A DNA stretch of 35,672 nt from Chrysophaeum taylorii. Lineage: Eukaryota > Sar > Pelagophyceae > Pelagomonadales > Pelagomonadaceae. Below, piece after piece: positions 28,717 to 35,672 of this stretch. Location of the stretch: assembly GCA_029834535.1 (NCBI GenBank), contig JAQMWT010000223.1, positions 1 through 35,672 of the forward strand, given 5' to 3'. Position 1 is the stretch's first letter, and each line of letters starts with the position of its first letter. The notes beneath the pieces are model-generated. The model saw only the letters and a list, made by a program, of their open reading frames with translations. It ran no database searches and had not been told where the DNA came from. The position numbers were made by a program, and so were the translations under genes.

Positions 28717-28921
28717 CGAGGGCCAGCAAGGCGGCAAACCGCAAGAATAAGACCCAGATCGAAGTCACGAACGTTAGGTACTCTTCGGAGCCACCCCGCT
28801 GGGAAAAAAAACCCAGACATGTATGTGACCCTATTATTTAGCTCGATTTGATGATGCACCACAAAAATACTAAGTTAGAATCAGCTTAAGGGTTAGTATC
28901 ATGTACCAACTAATTGGTTCC

Positions 28922-29407
28922 TGTTATGAATGGTATGAGGCGTTAGACTAGCGATAAGAGAAAGACGTAAGGATACTGGATGCGTAGGTTGGCACCTATT
29001 CGCCTCTCGGGCGGGCCGGTTGGCAGCCGGAACGTTCGCAGTGGGGCGGGGTATGGCCGGGGGGCGCAGACGGAAGGTTATCGACGAGTTGGTTGTCAGT
29101 CACATCGCGGTCTCCTCGTCGCATGGCGACAAGCTTGATGATCACTCTCCGCCGACCCACCTTTCGGCGCCCCTCGTCTACAGGCCCGTGATTCCGGACT
29201 GGCTCCTGTCGGTCCGGCCTGGCTCCCATGCTCGGGAGAGGTCTGAAGTTAGTTAGTTAGTTATACTGGATACGTGGTGCAGGGGTAAGTGTCATAGCTT
29301 CCTCACACAGGTGCTGGAAAAGAAGGAAAAGGAAAAAGGGGTAAGTGAGGTCCTCACACAGGTGCTGGAAAAGAAGGAAAAGGAAAAAGGGGTAAGTGAG
29401 ACGCTCA
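28922..29407 (-). repeat. Left (3') LTR-like end of copia copy B, interrupted
   Basis: Begins TGTTATGAATGGTATGAGG, matching the copy A LTR at 3594, and contains the ggatactggat and gcaggggtaagtgtcatagc blocks also seen in the right-hand copy. It is interrupted at 28982-29262 by an insertion. Its right part holds a 51-bp tandem duplication (29301-29351 and 29352-29402) with the purine tract ggaaaagaaggaaaagg. The proposed right boundary (TG...CA ending at 29407) is a best guess; no polypurine tract is visible next to it on the minus strand and no 5-bp target duplication is clear. Confidence 0.65.
28982..29262 (+). mobile_element. Retroposed insertion (SINE or truncated LINE) in the LTR
   Basis: The 9-bp sequence atactggat occurs at 28973-28981 and again at 29263-29271, flanking 281 bp absent from the equivalent position in the other two LTR copies. 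The insert ends in a tandem agttagttagttagtt tail next to the right-hand duplication, the pattern expected of non-LTR retroposition. No clear Pol III A/B boxes are visible, so a 5'-truncated LINE end is as likely as a SINE. A plus-strand open frame runs to near the tail (ends WLLSVRPGSHARERSEVS), which could be a LINE C-terminus. Confidence 0.75.
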
Positions 29408-29478
29408 CGGAGGAGAAGCTTTGACGAAAACGTCACAGAGGCATTGTGGCAAGAAAACAGCAGAGATCAGGGCGAAGA

Positions 29479-31430
29479 TCATGAAGTGAGGTAAAGAGCG
29501 CGAAGCCGGAGGAAGGAAGGAGCTTCCGTACTGCGGGTGAAAATGTCGCTAAGATTGTGAAGGCGGGGTATGTGTTTGAGATCAATGATGTGGTTGCGAT
29601 GATGATATTCGGCGGTACTGTAAAAGCGAATGTCAATATGGCGGGTGCGCCGTGTGAGACATTGGAGACGAACTTGGGTGACGGTGGTGCTATTATCAAC
29701 ATACATTGGGACCGTGTGACGAGGGAGATCAAAGTCATCAAAAAGTTTGAGAAGCCAAGAGAGCTCAGCAGTAGCAGCGTAAAGAGCAAGCAATTCAGCT
29801 TCAAAAGAAGAACGAGCAAGTAAGTACTGCGAGCGGGAGCAGTAGGCTACCCATAGAGCCAGCAAGGAGAAAACAAAAACCAGTTGTAGAGTGGCGGTCA
29901 TCAGGGTCGTCGGCCCAGCTGGAGTCGGAATAACCACAGAGACGAAGGGTAGAATCGCGACCAAGAATAAGGGCAAGATCCTGAGAACCGTTGAGATAAC
30001 GCAGAGTGTGGGATAAAGCGTGCCAGTGGGGTTTACCCGGATTGTGGGAAAAAATGCGCACACTGATTGACGGACCAAGTGATATCAGGGCGAGTCGTGA
30101 TGGAGATGAAGAGGACACAGCCAACAATACGGCGAAAAGGGATGCGTGCCATGAAAATGTGATCTGGAGAACCAGGAGCCGGACAAACAGCCGCAGAAAG
30201 ATGAAGACCTTTGGGAGCGGGAGTGAGTTCGGGTTAACTGTTGATGAAGCGATGTTCAGTAAGGATTTCACGGATAGCATGGGATTGGTCGAGAGTGAGG
30301 GTTCTCCGAGGGCGAGCACGCGTAATGCGAAGACCAACGTAAGAGGTGAGATCAAGTTTATTGACGTCAGTGAAAGCGCGGAAACGGAGGAAAAAGGCTT
30401 GGTAATGGCCAGTGCAATGACGAGGGTGCGCCACAAGAAGATCATCAACGACTAAAACGAGACGTAGAAGGACGGTAGAATTGAGCACGAGCTTGTAATG
30501 GCAAGTGTCACCAGATCCGCGGACGAAGCCACAATCATTGAGAAGGAAGCGTTCCAAATGAAGCCACCAATTACGACAAGCTTGTTTGCAACCATACCAA
30601 GAGCGACGGAGCTTGTAAACGATTTTGGAACCATCGGTGGGTTGGCGAGGAGCATAGCCTTCGGGTGACCAGACATAGATGTCTTCGTCAATGGGAGCTT
30701 GAATAAAGGCGGAGCTGACATCCAACTTGTGCAAATCCCAGTCATGAACAGCGGCAAAGGTTAGAAAGAAACGGATCGTGACGATGTTGGCAACCGGTGA
30801 GTAGGTGTCATGATAATCAATGCCGTGAACCTGGGTGTAACCGCGGACGACAAGGCGAGCCTTGTACGATTTGAAGCGGCCAGAGTCATACTTCTTGCGG
30901 AGGATCCACTTGAGGGTACAAACGTTGCCAGAAAAAGTCTCAGGGAGGGCGCATAACATCCCAGCAACCAAGCTGACCAAGAGAGCTGTATTCTTTGGCG
31001 ATGGCTTGCAACCAGCCAGGACGCTCAGGATTGGTCGGAGCTAAAGCTTCACGTAAATGGGTGGAAGTAATAGTTTCGTCAAGGTCTGAATACTGGGACA
31101 TTTCTTCGGAAGCAGAGTAATAAACGTGTGCATGGGGATCAACAAGGGTGTTAGCTAAACAAAGGGGAAGGAAGACATAATGAACTAACAAACGAAAGCT
31201 AACAGAAGAGACATACAAAGAGTTACAGGGGGAAACAGAAGCGACAGAGGAAACAGAATGGCCCGTATCGACATCAGAATGGCCCGTATCAACATCAGAA
31301 TGGCCCGTATCAACATTGTGACAGGATGAAACAGAATGGCCCGTAAAAAAAGTTTGTTGGTTGTTGTAACGCGCGTTGGTCGACTTTGCGCGGTCGGCCC
31401 CGTTTGGCACGACGTAATGGTGCACGTTTC
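29479..31430 (-). pseudogene. Copia reverse transcriptase and RNase H, frameshifted
   Basis: After a linker (AIAKEYSSLGQLGCW, the usual RT lead-in), the RT reads KARLVVRGYTQVHGIDYHDT, YSPVANIVTIRFFL, LHKLDVSSAFIQAP with the first catalytic Asp, SWYGCKQACRNWW, and LVVDDLLVAH, a VVDD version of the YVDD box. After a frame change come GYSDSSWADDPDDRHSTTGF, SSFEAELLALYAA, MYVDNSTT and RTRHIDIRFY, the RNase H motifs. The frame shifts near 30450 and 30060. The encoded enzyme would copy element RNA into cDNA in virus-like particles; this copy is interrupted. Confidence 0.9.
31254..31316 (-). repeat. In-frame 21-bp tandem repeat in the pol linker
   Basis: Three units of cagaatggcccgtatc(g/a)acat begin at 31254, 31275 and 31296. 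On the minus strand they encode repeated DVDTGHS between integrase and reverse transcriptase. The period is a multiple of three, so length change here keeps the polyprotein frame. Confidence 0.88.
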
Positions 31431-31502
31431 GTATTGGCCGGTAACAGTGTGGGCAGTGACGTTTCTGGGGTGATCAGTCCCGATAAGGCCGGCTCCGGAG
31501 CA

Positions 31503-34240
31503 TCAAAAACAAAGGACATTTGGGGCTACGGCCGAAGATAAACGAGGGTCGTAATAAAACAAGATAGGAAAACGAGAATCCACTAGAGACGGAGGAAGGG
31601 GTTGAGTGGACAGTGACTTACGCAGAGCGAAATTTTCGTCAAAAACAACATCAATCGAGGTGTGGATGACAGGACCTGTGGGGCGTTGAAGCAATATGCG
31701 ATATCCAGGGCCTGCAGAGGGATACCCAATGAAGATACCGGTTATAGCTTTGGTAGGCCATTTGTCGCCAGTAAGAATTGCAGCAGGACAGCCCCAAACA
31801 CGAAGAAAATCGACACGCGGGAGTGTTTCATGTAGCATTTCATATGGCGTCATATATCCAGGATTAGAGGCATTTGGCATACGCTCAGAGATGAAGTCAG
31901 CCGTTTCCATGGCCCTACGCCAAAAATCAGGTGGACGGTGCGCATGTACCAAAAGAGTGCGAGTAATATCCGCGGTTGCGCGATGAGAGCGTTCCACAAC
32001 ACCGGAAAAAGCGTGAGCCTGTGAAGTTTTGGACTGTGCTGCCGGAGCGCGCCGAAGCGCAATATTGTTGCCCAGACAGAAGGTTTCGAATTGGCCCATA
32101 AGAGAGCGGTCACGATCGGTGTAGATGAGGGCAATGCGATATCCGAATGGGCGAACCACGGTAGACAGAAAAAGTTCGAGTTGTCGAGCGTTCGTAAGGG
32201 CATCGTGTCGTGGAGCAAAGTAACGCGTGCGGCGGCGCGTATGATCATCGACAAACGTGAGGATCGCGCGATCTTGATATATGTAGGATGGGACGCCGGC
32301 AAACATGAGATCGGCGTGGATAATAAGGTAGGGCGCAACGGCACGTGGACGAGACAAAGGCTCGGAGGAAGGAGACGAAGTGGAAGCATGAGCTTTACGT
32401 TGGCCAACATGCGCAGCATGCATTTTTACCGAGAGCACAAGCAGGACAAAAAGAAAGCGACGCGGAGCTCGGGAAAAACGGTGCGCCAACAGCAAGAGAA
32501 GACAAACGCCGAAGATAGGCAGGACTATAATGACCAAGACGAGCATGCCAAAGATCGAAAGTTAGTTGAGTGCGTTGAGAGACAGCGGGAAACGCACAAG
32601 GATCATGGACACGATGGGAAGAAGAAAATGCCACAAAAGGTGAAACGTAGTCCGTGTAGGGCGCAGCGGTCGTATTGCCGATCCAACAGACGATCAAAAG
32701 AAGACCACAGCGACGAAGCAGGGGAATAACGTGATGATTTTGGCAGTGACGTACAATACGTTGCGGATAAGCAGGATCAACGGCCTGAATGGTGTGGCAA
32801 TCGTAACCAACTTGTTCAAGGGAATGATCCGAAAGAATCCGTTTGTCACCAAGGCCAGGAGAGATGAGGGTATGCGGAAACGCGACATGTATACCATGAG
32901 GGGCGGAAAGAGTGGGTGCAGGAGAAGGAAGACCACGATTGTCAAGAGGACCAATTGAAGGGAACGTTAAGTGAGCAGTGCCAGAACCGGAAACAGAGCC
33001 AGTGCCGATAGCAGAAGTGATGGAATGCCGTTGAGTGTTGTCGAGGTCCGTGAAGCCAGCAGGGGAATTGAAGAGATTGACGTTGGCGCCGGTATCATAG
33101 ACAACGAGACGAAGGTTGGTGCTGTGAAGGTAGTCGCGCTCACGAGCGGTGAGCAGAGCGGTAAGGGCGTTGGTGGAGGAAAGGACTTGGTGAATGGAGG
33201 GGGAGATGGAAAGAAGGTGGAAATTGTAGGACGGGTAGGTGGGTGCAGAAAGGGATGGGTCAGGAAGGGTGACAGCGGTGGAAGGCGGGACAGAGGGTGT
33301 GGTGGAGGGTGGCAACGCAAGAAGCGGCGGAGAGGATTGAGATGGTGGCAAGGGTGGATTGGGGGTGGAAAGATGGTGTTGGTAGAAGGGTGGATGGGGC
33401 CTAGGTGGGTATTGGGGAGTGGACCGAGGTGGGTATTGGGAATGCGACCGACGTGGGTATTGGTGTTGATGCCGAGGGCGGGCGGTAGCTTGTGAGAGCA
33501 AATAGCGCTGGCGCTTATGACAATCTTTCTGGTGATGGCCTCCGGAATACCACAAAAGTGACAACAAAGGTCAGTATGGCGTGGGCGCTTGCGATGGAAA
33601 CCACGTGAAGATGAAGGTGGGTGACGGAATGATGATCGAAAAGAGGGGCGTGGGCTATAGAACGTTGTTGAGAGCGCAAAGCATTGAAGCGATGAAAGTA
33701 CTTTTCAGAAGGACGGCGACCGTAAAAGTTGGAACGTTCACGATAACGGGGACTTTCACGGAACGTCTAGCATGGACGTGCACAGACTTGGTCTGAAGAT
33801 AATCAAAAACTTTACTGTGGAGGCGATCAACGAAACCATATATGTGCGCAATTTAGGGTCAAGTGCAATGAGATCCTTGGACACTTAGAGCGAATCGGGG
33901 ATTTTCTTTCGTCTGAAGCAATTGCAATGCATTAGCGTCAGGGAAGAAATCTTGATGATGCCGAGCAATTGAACACCAGTGATGATGAACTTGTTAAGAA
34001 AAAGACCCAAGGTTCATCGATTAATTGTTGCACACCAGGGAATGCAGTGAAGAAGCAATTGCAGACTGAGCGACACGATCGCCATGACCCATGTAAAACA
34101 TCAGTAATGCGTTTGTAAAAAAAAAACCGCGTGAATTCATATCGCGGTTTTCACGGATATCCGCACGATCAGTATCACGAATTGGTAGTGCCATGAAGAG
34201 TGTGCACTGTACCAGCGTTGTTGCTTGAGACCAAATCATT
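31503..34240 (-). pseudogene. Copia gag, protease and integrase of copy B
   Basis: Integrase (32546-31503) is intact in one frame with HADLMF, YTDRDR and VVERSH (DDE triad), followed by the copia C-terminal segment with VWGCPAAILTG and IFIGYPSAGPGYRI. Upstream, 33567-32395 holds the protease DTGA site and the HARLGH/CPAC zinc-binding region, then changes frame near 32425 (an extra T compared with copy A). The zinc knuckle is broken at about 33541 by two extra bases (gcctccgg versus gccagg). The gag N-terminus (MGHGDRVAQSAIASSLHSLV) is readable near 34120. These breaks prevent a single polyprotein. Confidence 0.88.
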
Positions 34241-34580
34241 CTTCCTTCAGAGCAGCAGAAGCGGAAATGCTAGTCCAAGTGTTTGTCAGTGGTCAAGATG
34301 ATGCGATCACCGGGGAAATGATCATGTTTTTTCAAGACGCCGGGTCCCATCGGTGAAAAAGATGATGTCGCTCACCGCTGAAGGCATCAAGTTTTTTTTG
34401 CGGCGAAAGCTGCTATCCTTAAATTCGATCGAGGACATGATAAACGATAACGAACCGAACACGTAGCAAGAACTATGAAGACGAAGGGAGGAAGTCGCCG
34501 TGAAGTCAAGCGCAGGTCGTATCGATCGAAACGAACGAATGTGCCCGCCTGCGTCGAAATTTACATTGCAGCGGCAAAGA

Positions 34581-34728
34581 CGAATGGTACTTCAAAGAAC
34601 GAGCGTTAGACGAGAAGAGAAAGCGAAAGTTAAACAGAAAGGATACTGGATACGTGGTGCAGGGGTAAGTGTCATAGCTTCCTCACACAGGTGCTGAAAA
34701 GAAGGAAAAAGGGTAAGTGAGGTCCTCA
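34581..34728 (-). repeat. Right (5') LTR-like end of copia copy B
   Basis: A diverged copy of the LTR: gacgaatggtac, gcgttagacgagaagagaaag, then a well-conserved ggatactggatacgtggtgc and gtaagtgtcatagcttcctc block, one unit of the ctcacacaggtgctg(g)aaaag repeat, and an end near ctca (34728). The adjoining primer binding site seen in copy A is not preserved here. The two LTRs of copy B differ strongly, suggesting an old or rearranged insertion. Confidence 0.6.
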
Positions 34729-34738
34729 GAGTTCAACG

Positions 34739-34761
34739 AATAATAATAATAATAATAATAA
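34739..34761. repeat. (AAT)n microsatellite
   Basis: About seven AAT units followed by an A12 run, directly outside the right LTR-like end of copia copy B. Confidence 0.95.
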
Positions 34762-35414
34762 GAAAAAAAAAAAATGATGTAATAATAACATTCTATATTG
34801 CTCCTTCTCCTCACAATGTAGGTAAAAAAATGAATTAAAGTCAAAGATGTTTGGTCGCTCTAATATATTGCTCCGACGACCCCACCCCCCCCAAAAAAAA
34901 AACACAACTCTCCCCACCGGGCTTAGCGAATGGGTTTGATAATATCTTGGGGGGAAAAGCAGGTATAGACGATACAGGTGGTGTGTGTAGGAAAAAGATC
35001 GACAGGCTAGTCGGACCCGCGGTGGTCCTGGTCCCCCCAACCATTCCCTCGACAGCCAGTTTTTCCTTCATTCCCCCTCCGAGATAAGCATCCTTCCCCC
35101 GCGACGATGCTGGAATTACGGCACGGTGGACCGCCGCGTCGTGGTCCGGCGGAGGACTTTCAGGATAAAAATGATGATGCGCTGCCAACACACACAGAAA
35201 GGGAGCTGCGTGGGGCTGCTTTTACCAGGGGGGGGGGGGAGAATAAAAAAAAGAAGAGCCCAGCCACACAAAGAAGTACGATTGAATTTTTTAAAGTGGT
35301 GGTTGGCGATGACGCAGAATTTAGTCGTGTGGGGACGAGGGTCCATCGTGGGTCTCATCAGCAGCAGCAGCAGCAGGAGGGAGGAGGTTTCGATGATTGT
35401 GCGGGTGCATTCGT
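34762..35414. other. Region without a supported gene
   Basis: Contains long homopolymers (A run near 34772, C and A runs near 34886-34901, G10 near 35229) and short open frames on both strands with no motif. A (CAG)6 repeat lies at 35359-35376. Confidence 0.4.
35359..35376. repeat. (CAG)6 microsatellite
   Basis: Six tandem CAG units; no confident coding context. Confidence 0.9.
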
Positions 35415-35672
35415 TTAGTAGTTAGTAGTTAGTATTCCCCCCCCCCTTCCTGGAAAATAGGAGCGGAGATTGGGAGAGCGGAGAATGGAACGTCGCGCTG
35501 TTGGCCTCGCCCGTCGTCGAATCGTTGTGGAGCATATGTCCTTGACGCGGACAAGCCGCGACTCCACTCGTCGGGAGCCACGAAAGCGGACCATCCTCGC
35601 TCCCGCGCGATTCGCCAGATCGAAGGCCGCTCGCGCTTCCGCGGCGAAAAGGGCGACGTCCACAGAAAACCC
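35415..35672 (-). CDS. Partial open frame entering from the right edge
   Basis: The minus-strand frame is open from the window end and reads DVALFAAEARAAFDLANRAG, then RMVRFRGSRRVESRLVRVKD. High GC and alanine/arginine content match the host genes here. No ATG lies at its visible start, so it is probably an internal or 3' exon of a gene beyond the window. The last 25 or so codons (towards 35415) are likely past the true exon end. Confidence 0.3.
   Translation of the reverse strand, partial: GFSVDVALFAAEARAAFDLANRAGARMVRFRGSRRVESRLVRVKDICSTTIRRRARPTARRSILRSPNLRSYFPGRGGGILTTNY

Larger units (their letters stand above)
29408..34580 (-). mobile_element. Ty1/copia retrotransposon copy B, near full length
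   Basis: Minus-strand order is gag (34240 downward), protease, integrase (32546-31503), linker, reverse transcriptase (30980-30234) and RNase H (30448-29479). Integrase before RT identifies the copia superfamily. LTR-like sequences lie at both ends. Several frameshifts are present, so this copy is probably dead, though it is the best template for reading the family. Confidence 0.92.

Noticed and set aside
29280..29410. Purine-rich ggaaaagaaggaaaagg as the element's polypurine tract
   Set aside because: It is on the plus strand and inside the LTR, whereas the element is coded on the minus strand; orientation and position are wrong.
28917..34733. 5-bp target site duplication for copia copy B
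   Set aside because: The bases next to the proposed ends (gttcc on the left, gagtt on the right) do not match, and the right LTR boundary is uncertain.

Overview
The window looks like nuclear DNA of a photosynthetic microalga, most likely a stramenopile (heterokont). A one-helix chlorophyll-binding (HLIP/LHC-like) gene at 26504-26946 (minus) starts with a signal peptide followed by an ASAFAP-like junction (ASGFVP), the usual plastid-import signal of secondary red plastids. Genes carry spliceosomal introns of only about 33-50 nt. Host genes are GC-rich and tightly packed, while the retroelements and repeats around them have a different composition. The lineage call is inference; no rRNA or complete tRNA gene is present to anchor it.

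Layout: 1-3690 is a rearranged Ty1/copia element (copy A, minus strand: gag, protease, integrase, no reverse transcriptase), with an inverted gag fragment fused to its downstream end. 3732-10861 is a minus-strand gene cluster: a fucosyltransferase-like protein, a small charged protein, a SANT/Myb-like acidic protein, and a long multi-exon protein of unknown function. 10940-16100 is mostly non-coding with short open tracts, one broken plus-strand gene (12783-13440) and a 140-bp tandem repeat. 16128-16930 is an acidic minus-strand gene. 17100-18800 holds minisatellite-like and duplicated DNA. 18870-24600 is a pyrimidine-rich minus-strand tract that may be a decayed retroelement, with a hAT transposase remnant on the plus strand inside it. 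24600-25200 has two copies of a TATA-containing cassette. 25835-28716 holds a broken gene, the HLIP gene and a small two-exon gene. 28922-34728 is copia copy B (minus strand), nearly full length with LTR-like ends, gag, protease, integrase, reverse transcriptase and RNase H but with several frameshifts; its left LTR carries a 281-bp insertion flanked by a 9-bp duplication. The right end has simple repeats and an open frame running off the edge.

The host genes do not form an obvious pathway. The main themes are mobile-element turnover and very small introns. I found no convincing new defence or metabolic system. The most useful leads are the mini-introns, the retroposed insertion in the LTR, the duplicated TATA cassette with its paired motif, and the unexplained 5.6-kb tract.
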